Below, piece by piece: positions 45,007 to 51,712 of a stretch of 64,000 nt of DNA. This stretch comes from Aradus depressus. Lineage: Eukaryota > Arthropoda > Insecta > Hemiptera > Aradidae. Made by a program: the position numbers and the translations under genes. A model generated the notes under the pieces. The model saw only the letters and a program-made list of their open reading frames with translations, searched no databases and was not told the origin of the DNA. The stretch's first letter is position 1. Each line of letters begins with the position of its first letter. The stretch covers positions 38,128,045-38,192,044 of the forward strand of contig OY759221.1 of assembly GCA_963662175.1 (NCBI GenBank). The letters run 5' to 3'.

Positions 45007-47912
45007 TTTACTAAAATCTATACCATTACCTCAACCCCTGGTTTGATTTCACTGAAATCGCAACAAGTAATTACTTGAATAACAACATTAAAATAACTTA
45101 AAAACATGAAGAAAACTATTTTTAAACAAAAAAACAGCCAAAACTGAAGACCTCTACCCTTGGTGAATAAGCCTAGGTAGGCAAAATCCCACAATAGTAC
45201 AGTCGGGCTCATGTCCACCAGAACGACAAAAAACGCTCTGGTAGTAGGCGATATGACCTCGTAGTTAAAGCCAGGACATGATTCACAATAACTAACCTCA
45301 CCAGAGGGCGTGAAGGCCGCAGGTTGCCAACCTCTGGACTAGCTAAATGTTATAGATAGATTTAGTAATATTTATTCAATTATTTATCTCCCAATTTATT
45401 TCAATTCAATCGACCTAGTAACGTTAAACGATAAACGTTACAGAAGACATCTACTATCCTCTGTATCGGTCTCATTAAACAGACTAAAATTTCAATTTCA
45501 TCAAATATCTATTTATTTATGAGTCGACGTATTGGAAATTCATTCGACTTGTAAATAAATCGATTTTTGTTGTTTTAGTCATATCCATCAGAGAGATGAA
45601 AGAGCTCTCTGGTAGTAGGCGATATGACCACGTCGTTAATGCCCGGGCATGTGTCACAATTACTAACTATTTGAGTTTACTGAGATGTATTGGTACAACA
45701 ACAGTTGTTCATTAGATGATCAATCTTCATCAGCTCATATTTTATACATATCATTGGCATTCCGTCTCATCTACCAGATTTGATTGTCGATCTCTTCTCA
45801 CGACTGAACTGAAAGCATTTTATTATCCAAGTCCCCCTACGTACATCCCTTTTCTCATTTCTAAAAACAAGCTTAAAAAAGCGATATGAACATCAATATT
45901 GTGAATTCTTTCCGCAGAAAAGTCTAGCTTTGACTGAAAAAAACCCATAAAATTGGGAAAAAATGGATGTGAGTAAAATAAACAAAATTATTCATATTTA
46001 TCACAGATCTTTAACACATATGAAATAAATAAACGATGTCCATTTAAAAAGGCTCTATTTAGCTCCAGAACGATGAAAACTGTTACATAAGGCCCTCTTT
46101 ATGCTATAGTCAACAGTTACATACTCTAATTCGCATCGGAATGTCGAACAACAACCGCTCGTAACATAAGTAATATTTGTTTAACTATATTTTGAGTATA
46201 TACTAGTGTTTTTACGAAATTATGTGGAAATGTACTACTACAGCCCCTCCCCCCCCCCCCCCCAAAAAAAAAAAGTTCATACGTGCAATTTTTGAGGAAG
46301 TGCACGTATTCTTAAAAAAAATTCAATTAACCAACTTTTCATTTGGATTTCTAAAGAGATGCCATATTATTTTCCTTAATTTTTTCAATAATATTAAATC
46401 TAATTCTCGGAACCGAACAGTTCTTTTTGTTATGATTTATCATATTATGTTATACAGTTTTCTTTAAATATTTTGCTTTTTTCACCGTCATTTATTTAGT
46501 CTTACGTTAATTTTTCATTATTATTATATAAATATACTATTAGAGGGCGCCGGTAACTCAGTGGTATGCGTGCTTGCTTTCTGAGCTTAAGATCGTGGGT
46601 TCGAAACCCGACCGAGGCCCTTAGTTCATTTTATCTGCGAGGTAAAATAAACTTAAGCACGCCGTCCTTCGGATGGGACGTTAAGCGATGGTCCCGAGCC
46701 TGTACGATGTCAGGTACTCGTTAAAGACCCATGCCCTAGGTGAATAAAAATTTAGGGTAGGCAAAATTTAGGACTCCCACAGTAGAGTCGGGCTCATGTC
46801 CACCAGAGTGACGAAAGAGCGCTTTGGTAGTGGGTGATATGACCTCGAAGTTAAAGCCCGGACATGAGTCATAATAACTAACTATATATTATTATTGTCT
46901 TCCTATCTTATTAGTTTGTATATATGTGTATAACATTGTAACTACACAGATATCAAATTCACTTATAATTTCTTGTAGTCGATTGTAAATACGCAAATAA
47001 AAAAATTATAAAAAAAATGTTACCTTAACAACTGATATCTTTTCGGAAACCCACCATTACAGAGAAGTTTGGTCCTGTTGTGTTCATCCAATCGCATGTC
47101 ACATTTTTTCTTCAAACTATTACAAGAGCCTCCAAATACTTTTGAGTAAAGGTACACATTTCTGAAAACCCTTGACAGGAAAAAAAAAAAAATTCATGAA
47201 AAAGTCAAAAACACACTAAAACCAGATTTTTTTATACTTCTAGTTTTCACTAGATTTTTTGCGAACAAGATAACTCTCGATAGCCTGAATATATCGACAC
47301 AAAAGTTTCCATCCAAGTCTACATAAGGATGACATTTATTGACTGTCATAGAAACCCCGATAACTAGCGGTGTAATCAATGTACCCGCTCAAAATTTTAT
47401 ATGAGGATTGAGAAATCTCTTAGAAAACTATTGATTTTCAGCCAAATCGATCGAAGAAGCAGAGAGTTTAGAGAGAGAGGAAAAACTTAGTTGACTACAA
47501 ATAAAATACGAACTGGGAAAGAACATTGCTTCACTAATGACTTTTTTATATATTATTTAATTCTGTTATAATTGTAATTATATTAAAGAAATGTCTAGAA
47601 TAAATGTATAACGTTGACTGTCTAAGGGGACCCCTCTCTGGAGGAATTGTCGATCAACCAAACAGAATTTTAACAGAAAAAAAAAATTTGGAACCCGAAA
47701 AATAGTGAATAAATTGTTTTTTTTTTTTTCCTTAGTGAATTTAATTAACTAAACATTCAACACCAGTATATTATTTTCAATTTTAAACAATTGGCTTTGG
47801 AGATAAACTGAAAACGTAATTGATTAATTCTTGCTCTAGAAGTACATTATTAATCAAAATGAATATATAATACTTACACAAAGAACACGATGAGATAGTG
47901 TACAGAGACCAT
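25742..47912 (-). CDS. LRR transmembrane protein, singed wings 2/halfway-like (complete, 10 exons)
   Basis: Ten minus-strand exons join with matching phases to one 455-residue protein: 47912-47878, 47161-47024, 43259-43106, 36971-36812, 36206-36055, 34803-34615, 33130-32972, 32770-32660, 31090-31001, 25921-25742. Order: hydrophobic signal peptide (VSVHYLIVFFV); Cys-rich N-cap; two to three LRRs (LYRLSLINSNI, LRIIDFSYNRL); a C-cap (NWECNNKMKW...FCGP); an N-cap-like block (CRC...VNCSGVGLQHLP); further LRRs (LILNNNN, FDIYFDNNSI); a second C-cap (NNPWSCDC); one membrane helix; and a short tail LPWIITKIP. Two LRR blocks each closed by cysteine caps recall Toll-type ectodomains, but there is no TIR domain. 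I think it is an orthologue of insect singed wings 2/halfway-type proteins; that name is from memory and moderately sure. Confidence 0.85.
25952..26125 (-). mobile_element. SINE family 1, 3' part, minus
   Basis: GACTCATAACTGGGCTTTAA, CATATCGCCTACTACCAGA and CTCTTTCGTC are recognisable, ending near the GAGTAGCTGACATCGGGTA segment. It lies within intron 9 of the LRR gene. Confidence 0.75.
26150..26345 (+). pseudogene. LINE ORF2 C-terminal remnant
   Basis: It encodes ISLTRYHTSKG followed by a CDKCGEDETAAHW stretch, the LT-hydrophobic segment plus CxxCG...H zinc motif found at the end of jockey/R1-type ORF2 proteins. It is short, with frame changes. Confidence 0.55.
26350..26950. other. LRR-gene intron 9, nothing recognised
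   Basis: AT-rich intronic sequence without a recognised repeat. Confidence 0.3.
26955..27560. repeat. Inverted-repeat element related to 21.7 kb
   Basis: Its left flank (GCTTCTCTCATTTATTTTTT) and inner ATTTTTTCTGTCGATCAGAA mirror the 21.7-kb element. TGTACCTCGGAGGTAAACTG near 27120 is repeated reversed near 27497-27520. The second arm (27520-27560) holds the reversed CAAATAAATGGGA...GATGCTG end. Confidence 0.6.
27011..27045 (-). ncRNA. Hammerhead-like motif, copy 5
   Basis: On the minus strand: ACA, CTGATGA (intact core), extra T, GGGAGTGCTTCCT (stem with a terminal G-U), GAAA, CTTC, then TGT. ACA and TGT pair fully, whereas copy 3 of the same subfamily has AUA/UGU. Confidence 0.45.
27560..28045. 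other. LRR-gene intron 9, nothing firm
   Basis: AT-rich. Near 27770-27850 a minus-strand CTGAAGATG followed by TACATAAGTATAAAAC resembles a decayed tail of the foldback/hammerhead families. Confidence 0.3.
28050..28725 (+). repeat. Interspersed family R, most complete copy
   Basis: The head is TTTACTTTCTCC followed by the palindrome CTATACGAAGTATAG. Then come a poly-A patch, CACGAAATTTTATATGTG, and at least three tandem diverged units of roughly 100-130 bp (AATAACTGCCGTTGTAATGA, GGGGGAGGCTTAACACAAAA). The end is CATTGCCCGTGATTCACCGA plus a T-run. There is no credible open frame. Confidence 0.75.
28755..29055 (+). mobile_element. SINE family 1 with internal tandem duplication, plus
   Basis: The head has A box (CAGCTCAGTGA) and B box (GGTTCGAAACC). 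Then a body segment, from TTATCTGGGAGGTAAAATAA through CAGGTACTCGTTAAAGACC, appears twice in a row with few differences. The 3' third is missing. Confidence 0.85.
29244..29396. repeat. Two adjacent perfect-type hairpins
   Basis: AAATTTCTTTGTCAAACTT-type arms meet at TATAATATA (29244-29321). A second hairpin (29331-29396) has arms GGAATAGATAATTTCTATAT and its reverse. Loops are almost absent. The outer arm sequence is the same as the ends of the 59-506 foldback. Confidence 0.8.
29398..30410. repeat. 120-bp tandem array, about 8 copies
   Basis: The unit begins CACAAAGTAAATCTGG (the foldback flank module). It contains ACAGGATTCAAGTTCAATTC and the small hairpin CTGCAAAAAGGCAG, and ends TATTACTTCTCCAACTATA. 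Copies are nearly identical; differences are CCCGTAACT/CCCATAACT and five or six A in the hairpin loop. The array runs straight into a family R copy. Confidence 0.95.
30410..30690 (+). repeat. Interspersed family R copy
   Basis: It has a GAACAAAACAACTCTCAATA head, one internal unit (ATAACTTTAGATAGTAATGA), AGTATGAGGATTCAGAAGCC and a degraded end (GAAATTCATTGCTGATGATT). Confidence 0.6.
31001..31090 (-). CDS. LRR membrane protein, exon 9
   Basis: Bounded by TTCTACAG and GTAAAT, phase 0 on both sides, 30 codons (ELLVKYYDVIVDVDDVKC, then an acidic DENDDNSMKK). It supplies the last cysteine of the second LRR C-cap and the linker to the membrane helix. Confidence 0.82.
31200..31495. repeat. Decayed foldback-family ends
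   Basis: TAAAAACAAAGAACTAGC near 31210 and ATTAGACAACATAAAAGTTA near 31370 are inverted relatives of one another. They share wording with the ends at 11.5-12.06 and 56.3-57.1 kb. GTGTACCGGTTGTTGCTTAC resembles a decayed reversed ribozyme-like region. Confidence 0.4.
31498..31762 (+). mobile_element. SINE family 1, diverged, plus
   Basis: GCCGGTAACTCAGAGG (A box), GGTTCAAAACC (B box, degraded), TTCGAATGGGACGTTAAGC and the CCCGGGCATGAGCGCAATAA end are all present with deletions between. It lies in intron 8 of the LRR gene. Confidence 0.8.
32660..32770 (-). CDS. LRR membrane protein, exon 8 (second cysteine cap)
   Basis: Bounded by TTTATAG and GTAATT, phase 0 on both sides, 37 codons. It includes IKIYFGNNPWSCDCSFTPSF. 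The NPWxCDC motif is the classic start of an LRR C-terminal cap. The intron after exon 7 is only about 200 bp. Confidence 0.88.
32972..33130 (-). CDS. LRR membrane protein, exon 7
   Basis: Bounded by AATTTCAG and GTAAGG, phase 0, 53 codons. It carries ISDIRFLAINPTYQEIF and DIYFDNNSIRNIDVLEGSDW, then FRVFSLRSNKL, i.e. two LRRs with the xxNxI pattern. Confidence 0.87.
33440..33700 (+). repeat. Interspersed family R fragment
   Basis: ACCTTAATAATTGCTTATGA, ATTTTCAAAGAAATCAGACG and AACTGTCGATGCATCGAATC correspond to two internal units; both ends are missing. Confidence 0.5.
33890..34370 (+). pseudogene. 5'-truncated LINE 3' end
   Basis: The open frame contains TQLRTGHARTNKYLHLFKIK, then CEHCNETEDVIHIFTKC, the terminal zinc motif of jockey/I-type ORF2. 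It ends with a stop followed by a short 3' UTR and an A run near 34355. Only the last 100-130 codons are present. It lies in sense to the opposite strand of the host gene, in intron 6. Confidence 0.75.
34385..34585 (-). mobile_element. SINE family 2 copy, minus
   Basis: On the minus strand it starts GGGGGCCATGGTAGGCTTTG and has a pol III B box (GGTTTGAATCC). Then come CGTCCGGGAATAAG and TTTTATTTCGTAGGTAGAAC. The head is tRNA-like. It is distinct from family 1 and has one relative, at 52.9 kb. Confidence 0.75.
34615..34803 (-). CDS. LRR membrane protein, exon 6
   Basis: Bounded by ATGTTACAG and GTACGT, phase 0, 63 codons. The N-cap-like cysteines lie in CHNMEMGRCRC and VNCSGVGLQHLP, followed by SNATRLILNNNN, the first strand of an LRR completed by exon 7. 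The donor was set at 34615, since only this keeps phase with exon 7. Confidence 0.87.
34940..35262 (+). mobile_element. Truncated LINE 3' end with terminal hairpin
   Basis: Its end, TGGCCTCCATTGGAGGTCAG followed by CAACCAACC and an A run, matches (reversed) the end of the LINE inserted at 37.23-38.15 kb. The GGCCTCC/GGAGGTC hairpin just before poly-A is shared. The upstream open frames (35002-35262) continue through the 3' UTR and are not convincing. Confidence 0.55.
35265..36050. other. LRR-gene intron 5, nothing recognised
   Basis: AT-rich, with a near family-R head fragment (AACATGAAATTTCATTGAAA) around 35700-35780. Confidence 0.35.
36055..36206 (-). CDS. LRR membrane protein, exon 5 (first cysteine cap)
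   Basis: Bounded by TGTTTCAG and GTACCA. Two bases finish the split Gly codon, then 50 codons: DNWECNNKMKWIIDKK, VMDADQMFCGP, GKPLVQV. This is an LRR C-terminal cap (W-x-C...C-x-P). Reading on past the donor meets a stop after 18 codons, so splicing to exon 6 is required for the full protein. Confidence 0.87.
36280..36325. repeat. TA microsatellite
   Basis: Two TA runs flank GTGTG, lying in the short intron 4. Confidence 0.8.
36812..36971 (-). CDS. LRR membrane protein, exon 4
   Basis: Bounded by TTATCAG and GTAAAT, phase 0 in and phase 1 out, 53 codons. It reads VLNFTRLNLAHVQVSAFLKL, LRIIDFSYNRLKVLD, LQQIYLK, covering two LRRs. Confidence 0.88.
37231..38150 (-). mobile_element. 5'-truncated LINE inserted in a SINE B box
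   Basis: Read on the minus strand it is open from its truncated start to a stop at 37562: about 195 codons with TAALQVLAGAPPIDLVLDGA, then CSCGGVETAEHVVLECPLYD (CxC...H...C zinc motif) and RFVASWRRKKQAF. This is the C-terminal third of an R1-like ORF2. A short 3' UTR ending in GGAGGTCGGCAACCC and a poly-A of about 28 follow. The intact frame and exact target duplication suggest recent insertion. Confidence 0.9.
38414..38981 (+). mobile_element. hAT deletion derivative with exact 8-bp duplication
   Basis: It starts CAGTGCCGGATTAGCC and ends GGCTTAATCCGGCACTG. It is flanked by AGTTAAAG on both sides. A 68-codon frame (38672-38878) encodes the hAT dimerisation domain: NCSGERSFSTLKRIKNELR, then MSQERLNNLTLMNIE. 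The rest of the transposase is deleted, so it could move only with help in trans. Confidence 0.92.
39030..39235. repeat. Interspersed family S copy
   Basis: TTCAAGGTCCCTTGAATACG, TTTTCACGATGTCTGTCTG, a TG run, AAAGTTGTGAGCGCTC and GAACTTGAAATTTGGAATGA. It matches 10.43-10.64 kb in the same order. Confidence 0.55.
39235..39330 (-). mobile_element. SINE family 1 fragment, minus
   Basis: TCGGGACCATCGTTCAACGT, CCATCCGAAGGACGGGGTG and CTCAAGGCTTTTTTACCC form the reversed central core only. Confidence 0.65.
39490..40620 (-). repeat. Interspersed family R copy split by a MITE
   Basis: 39490-39625 is the reversed family end (TGAATCACCGGCTATAAACT TCCCCAG). 40285-40620 is the rest of the unit and head, including reversed AACTCCCGATAGAG and CATGTTTTCTGATC. 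The two parts are continuous once the intervening Tigger-type element is removed. Confidence 0.75.
39627..40281. mobile_element. Tigger/pogo-type MITE
   Basis: Ends are CAGTAGAACCTCTAC and, reversed, CTGTAGAACCTCTTTAAG, typical of pogo/Tigger termini. The body has many subterminal copies of TTCGAGTTATAGAGGT-like words on both strands, and no transposase frame. The TA duplication is clear only on the right. Confidence 0.75.
40625..41150. other. LRR-gene intron 3, nothing recognised
   Basis: AT-rich unique sequence. Confidence 0.3.
41648..42318 (+). mobile_element. Harbinger-type element with MADF-domain remnant
   Basis: It is flanked by TAA, starts AGCCGGTTAGACGG and ends CCGTCTAAACGCGGCT, with further inverted subterminal words (GATGGAAGCAATCAAATTGA). 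The frame 42049-42237 reads VIILNLLRDIPCLWNTKC, the start of a MADF/Myb-like domain as in the DNA-binding partner protein of Harbinger elements. The DDE transposase is absent. A 51-bp tandem duplication lies near its left end. Confidence 0.88.
41699..41802. repeat. 51-bp tandem duplication
   Basis: TTGAAACGTGTTAACATCAA through GAAATGTCTTA occurs twice in a row without change inside the Harbinger element. Confidence 0.95.
42420..43100. other. LRR-gene intron 3, nothing firm
   Basis: A weak family R fragment (AACTGAAAATCAATAGATGA) lies near 42520; otherwise unique AT-rich sequence. Confidence 0.3.
43106..43259 (-). CDS. LRR membrane protein, exon 3
   Basis: Bounded by TGTTTTAG and GTAAGC; one base completes a split Ser codon, then 51 codons. 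EKPRIIVLCQQNSN, LYRLSLINSNITEFSHSF: the LRR strand L-x-L-x-N-x-N-I is clear. It was missed by simple open-frame listing because it has no internal start. Confidence 0.88.
43265..44930. other. LRR-gene intron 2, nothing recognised
   Basis: AT-rich unique sequence. The 81-codon plus-strand frame near 44346 has low-complexity composition and no splice support. Confidence 0.35.
44936..45004. repeat. TA then GA compound microsatellite
   Basis: About 25 TA units are followed by about 9 GA units in intron 2. Confidence 0.95.
45153..45298 (+). mobile_element. SINE family 1, 3' part, plus
   Basis: CTACCCTTGGTGAATAAGCC, GTCGGGCTCATGTCCACCAG, TAGTAGGCGATATGACCTCG and CATGATTCACAATAACTAAC form the 3' half. 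It is followed by a hAT-like end fragment, GGTTGCCAACCTCTGG, at 45318-45335. Confidence 0.8.
45585..45672 (+). mobile_element. SINE family 1 tail, plus
   Basis: GGTAGTAGGCGATATGACCA followed by GCCCGGGCATGTGTCACAAT: only the last 90 bases of the SINE. Confidence 0.75.
45675..46540. other. LRR-gene intron 2, nothing recognised except a C/A run
   Basis: A C15A11 run at about 46250-46275 creates a false open frame. No other feature was seen. Confidence 0.35.
46542..46885 (+). mobile_element. SINE family 1, full-length, plus
   Basis: This is one of the cleanest copies: head GAGGGCGCCGGTAACTCAGT with A box, B box GGTTCGAAACC, CCTTCGGATGGGACGTTAAG, CACCAGAGTGACGAAAGAGC and the tail CATGAGTCATAATAACTAAC. 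Its low divergence suggests recent activity. Confidence 0.92.
47024..47161 (-). CDS. LRR membrane protein, exon 2 (cysteine-rich N-terminal region)
   Basis: Bounded by GGGTTTTCAG and GTAACA. One base finishes the split Val codon, then 45 codons and two bases of a Ser codon. Cysteines occur in GGSCNSLKKKCDMRL and KLLCNGGF, consistent with an LRR N-cap. Confidence 0.82.
47220..47545 (+). repeat. Interspersed family R copy
   Basis: AACTCTCGATAGCCTGAATA, ATAACTAGCGGTGTAATCAA, ATATGAGGATTGAGAAATCT and a degraded end. It sits in intron 1 of the LRR gene. Confidence 0.55.
47878..47912 (-). CDS. LRR membrane protein, exon 1 (start and signal peptide)
   Basis: The ATG at 47912-47910 has an in-frame TAG 18 bases upstream. 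Eleven codons (MVSVHYLIVFF) plus two bases precede a strong donor, GTAAGT. The hydrophobic run is a plausible signal peptide core. The short first coding exon and GT+A codon split fit exon 2 exactly. Confidence 0.75.
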
Positions 47913-48104
47913 TAAATTGGATCCGGGCTGCTAACGATTCATGGCTACCAGACCACACCAAGGCTGAGACTAAACATGGCTCTCATGTGTACAGTTCGAT
48001 CTTCTATCTATCTCTCATCACCTCCAACGTCACATCCAACCACATCAATACTTATTTTGTGCAAAATATACAGTCTTTAATTTAAAAAAAAATAAAAAAA
48101 AAAC

Positions 48105-48395
48105 GTTAGTTATTATGACTCATGCCCGGGCTTTAACTACCACGTCATATCGTCTACTACCAGAGCGTTTTTTCGTCACTCTGGTGGACATGAGCCCGAC
48201 TCTATTGTGCGACTTCTGAACTGGCTCGGGACCATCACTCAACGCCCCATCCGAAGGACTGCGTGCTCAAGGGTTTTTCACTTTCCATATGAAAATAAAA
48301 ACCTAAAGGCCTCGGGCGGTTTTCGAACCCACGATCTTGAGCTCAGTTGTCAAGCACGCTATCTCTGAGCTACTGGCGCTCTCAGCTAAACCGAC
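48105..48395 (-). mobile_element. SINE family 1, minus
   Basis: Reversed tail (GACTCATGCCCGGGCTTTAA), a deletion in the middle, then CCATCCGAAGGACTGCGTG, CGAACCCACGATCTTGAGCT and the head CTGAGCTACTGGCGCTCTC. It lies about 200 bp upstream of the LRR gene start codon. Confidence 0.85.
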
Positions 48396-48399
48396 AAAC

Positions 48400-49070
48400 C
48401 GTGTGAGTCGAGTTGGTACTCTCATAGCTATATGTTAACATTTTTAAAAAAATTTTAAGTAACAAAACAATATTTATTTGTTCAATTCATTTTTTGATTG
48501 AATTGATGCATGATGCATGATCGGCTTATTATAACTAAAATAAGTTACCTGAGACTCTAGTATCTAATTAATATATATTTACGTTGGAAGGATATTATGC
48601 AGTCTAATTAACATATAAGTATATATTTTAATTAATTTAAGTAACTTACGTCATATATTCACACATCTATAATCTGACGTATAATTTTGTGTTCTGCCAA
48701 ATATGAATATGCCTCCTAATCGAGGATTTATTCATTTTTATTAATTTTTTGACATTTAGAGTACAATCACAACTAGAAAATCCAGAATCATTTTGGAAAT
48801 AATAAATCATTTTACGGCTTTATTATTATCTAATAAAAAAATTGTTGACAATAATTCAGAACGAATTTTTACAGCACTTGTTAGAATAGCTTATCTGGCA
48901 TTAATTGGCAACAGTAACGTAACACGAGAACGAAATAAAGACGCCGTCAGAGCTATTGCCAGTCACGATCACTTTACGGATAAAGTCACCTCTCCCCTCC
49001 ACACCTTATCTCGTGCATACTGGCTTTGCTGAGCGTAATGTACATCCGTTCGCTTTTTCATGATTTCATG
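48400..49070. other. Intergenic, nothing recognised
   Basis: The 79-codon plus-strand frame at 48793-49032 is not recognised and has no splice or neighbour support; it may be a decayed transposase. Confidence 0.3.
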
Positions 49071-49074
49071 AGAT

Positions 49075-49495
49075 TACTAAAGTACGAAATTTTATATGTA
49101 TCCAAAACCCTCTACAGACACTTATTGATTTTCCAGCCTTATTTTAACCGGCTCAAGGGAAGAAGGGGTTAGGGGGAAGGCATAACACAAAAACTCTAAA
49201 TAACTGCCGTTGTAATGAATGTATTGATGTGTAAATTAACAGCCCTATAAGGACATCTATTAATTTTTAGCGAAATCAGCCGAATGGAGGGGGAGGATTA
49301 GAGTAGGCTCAACTCAAAAATCCCAATGACTGCCGATGTAATGAATGTATCGACATGAAATTTAGTATGATTCAGAAGCCACTATGTAAGTCAAATATCG
49401 AGTTTTATCCCAAACGAATGATTGGCTTTGGAGGGAGAGCGAAAACATAAATAATTTGTGCTGGGGAAGTAGATAGCCGTTGATTCACCGACAAC
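49075..49495 (+). repeat. Interspersed family R copy
   Basis: TACGAAATTTTATATGTATC, AACTGCCGTTGTAATGAATG, AATGACTGCCGATGTAATGA and the end GTAGATAGCCGTTGATTCAC CGAC. The head is missing. Confidence 0.7.
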
Positions 49496-49499
49496 GTTT

Positions 49500-50085
49500 T
49501 AATTCATATCTCGTATAAATATACAAAAGAATTCGAAAGACAAAACCACAAATATAAGACATGTTAGTTCAGTTATCTACTGTTAGAATTAAAGCATTCA
49601 TTTATTTCAAATGAAGGGAAAATAGTGCAAAAAAATAAAACTATTGTCTTAATGTTTTATTATACCAAAGAACAATACATAAAGACAAATTCAAAATGCA
49701 GCCAATAGTTCAAAAGATAACCTGCCTGACCAACAAATATAATAACATATTTTAACATGCGAACATTTAATCTTTCTAAAATCAGTAAAAATAAATAAAC
49801 AAAATAAAAAAATACTTCATAAAAATTAAAATTAGATGAGTAGGACCGTTAACTAGTAAAACCTCATTAATTCAGAGACTCGTTAATTGGTAACTTCCAT
49901 GGGTCGCAACATGATGTTTCTGCAAAAATATTATTGATAATTTGTTGAATGTATTGAAGAATAAAAACTTCAGAAAAATTACGGAAAAACTAGGTTTGTT
50001 TCAGTGATGGGAAGTTATTTAAAAAATTGTTAGTTTTTATTTTCTTGCAGATTGCTACCTGATTTCAAAAGACCAACGTTTAACA
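49500..50085. other. Intergenic, nothing recognised
   Basis: AT-rich unique sequence. ACCTCATTAATTCAGAGACT near 49860 and AGTTCGAATTAGCGAGGTTG near 50845 look like a Tigger-like inverted pair, but this is weak. Confidence 0.3.
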
Positions 50086-50089
50086 TCTC

Positions 50090-50176
50090 ATCAGAAGGAA
50101 GGCGTTTCGAGTTTCGAACCCGCGATCTTGGGCTCAGTAGGCTAGCTCACTCTGGGCTACTGGCGCCCTCTCTCAG
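50090..50176 (-). mobile_element. SINE family 1 head, minus
   Basis: Reversed B box (GTTTCGAACCCGCGATCTTG) and head (CTGGGCTACTGGCGCCCTCTC). Confidence 0.7.
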
Positions 50177-50459
50177 GCTAGTGTCAGGCTCATGTAAATA
50201 AACGCTAAAATATTTCTGAGCCCATGCGCAAGAAATAAGCAACACAGAAAAAAACAAATTATTAAGTCCTTTTTCTCATGTGTTAGCGAGGTCTGTCTCC
50301 TATTTTGGGTTGGTTGACCCAATTGGTAACAATTCGTGGCAGAAACCAATGGTTCAGACCTTTTTACAAAAAGTCGGTGATATATAGAAGACTGATTTCT
50401 CGATGGATTCGGGTGTCTGGAACCATAGTTGACATATGAATCTCCTTCCAGATAAAAAA

Positions 50460-50540
50460 ACGTAAGGGCCGCGGCCGAGTCTCGATGTTGAGTTCAGAAG
50501 GCAAGCACGCATATCACTGAGCTACTGGCGCCCTCTCATA
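50460..50540 (-). mobile_element. SINE family 1 head, minus
   Basis: Reversed head with AAGGCAAGCACGCATATCAC TGAGCTACTGGCGCCCTC; the B box is degraded (CGAGTCTCGATG). Confidence 0.65.
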
Positions 50541-50544
50541 TCTA

Positions 50545-51460
50545 TATATAATTTATGCACTTAGCTTTTTTTTTTTTTGTGTCTTTTTAGCTACTTTTTA
50601 TAGCTACTAGTTGGCAACACTGGTTTCCTTTCAGTTTTCAGTCAGTTTAAATGAAACCTTTGATCTGGTCAGAATGTTATTAAAAACATTACGAATAAAC
50701 ATGGTCCGTATAAATAAAGGTTTAGAACGAATCGATGCCGGTTGTTCACTTCGTTTTGTGTTTTTTAAATGTTTGACATATAACTGAAAACATTCTGCGC
50801 TGATTTGGACTTTCACTAATTCACACTTAATCTGGTCCCATTTAGTTCGAATTAGCGAGGTTGTACTGAATGTCTCAACTTTAACAAGGATAACAAAAAA
50901 GTTTTAGTACGATTTACAAAAAATAATATATATATATCAAGATCATCTGAGTAATAAGTAATGTAGATTTTTCGAAATTATTATTAATTCATCAGGTCAA
51001 TGTCTCTAGGTCATGATTTGGGTATATTGTTTGAAAAGAGATTAATAACTCCCTTTTTCATTCTACTATGGTAAGAAATAAAATAGATTTTCTCTCCAGT
51101 TTACATTTTGAAATGGAAGTGAGCATCTTCGGTATGTTGTGGTGTAGGAGTTTAAAAAAAAAACGAGAATGTGGCTTCCATAAATAGGAAAGTGATGGAC
51201 ATTTATGGAGAAAGGCAGATTGGTAAGAGGCAGTGGCGAAACGCTAATTCCAAAGGCTAGGAGAGGCCTCCAACCGCGAAACGTGTTATTTTATTGTCTG
51301 TTTGATGGGATATATATTTTTTTTTAATTTTTATTTATTTTTAACGTAACCAGACAAGTACGAAAGAGGTCTGCAGTGAACAACCTAACCGTTCGAAGCT
51401 AACTATGTAGAAAAAATGTTCTCTAGCAAACTACACCACTTGCGTTGGAAAATTATATGT
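50545..51460. other. Intergenic, nothing recognised
   Basis: AT-rich; a 61-codon minus frame near 50631 has no motif. Confidence 0.3.
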
Positions 51461-51512
51461 CAATAAAACAAACTTATTTTTGAAATATTGTCTATTCCAC
51501 CAAAGATATTTA

Positions 51513-51553
51513 CAAAACTACCGGTTTCGGCCTTACACCATCGTCAGGTCTAG
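51513..51553 (-). ncRNA. Hammerhead-like motif, copy 6
   Basis: On the minus strand: CTAGAC, CTGACGA, extra T, GGTGTAAGGCC (GGU/GCC), GAAA, CCGGT, A, then GTTTTG. CTAGAC pairs with GTTTTG at five of six positions including one G-U. Confidence 0.5.
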
Positions 51554-51671
51554 TTATGAACTAAGTCAGTTTGCAGAGTGCGACCCTTCTAGTGCATCTC
51601 AGGTGAAAGGGTGCTATTTCACCTGCGATGTATTAGAAGGGTCGCACTCTGCAAACTGACTTAGTTCATAA

Positions 51672-51712
51672 CTAGACCTGACGATGGTGTAAGACCGAAA
51701 CCGGTAGTTTTG
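51672..51712 (+). ncRNA. Hammerhead-like motif, copy 7
   Basis: CTAGAC, CTGACGA, extra T, GGT-gtaag-ACC, GAAA, CCGGT, A, GTTTTG. It differs from its mirror copy by one base that turns the G-U of stem II into A-U. Stem III (ACCGGU) is self-complementary with no loop, so a dimeric fold would be needed. Confidence 0.5.

Noticed and set aside
48793..49032. 79-codon plus-strand frame
   Set aside because: No recognised motif, no splice signals and no neighbour logic; not called as a gene.
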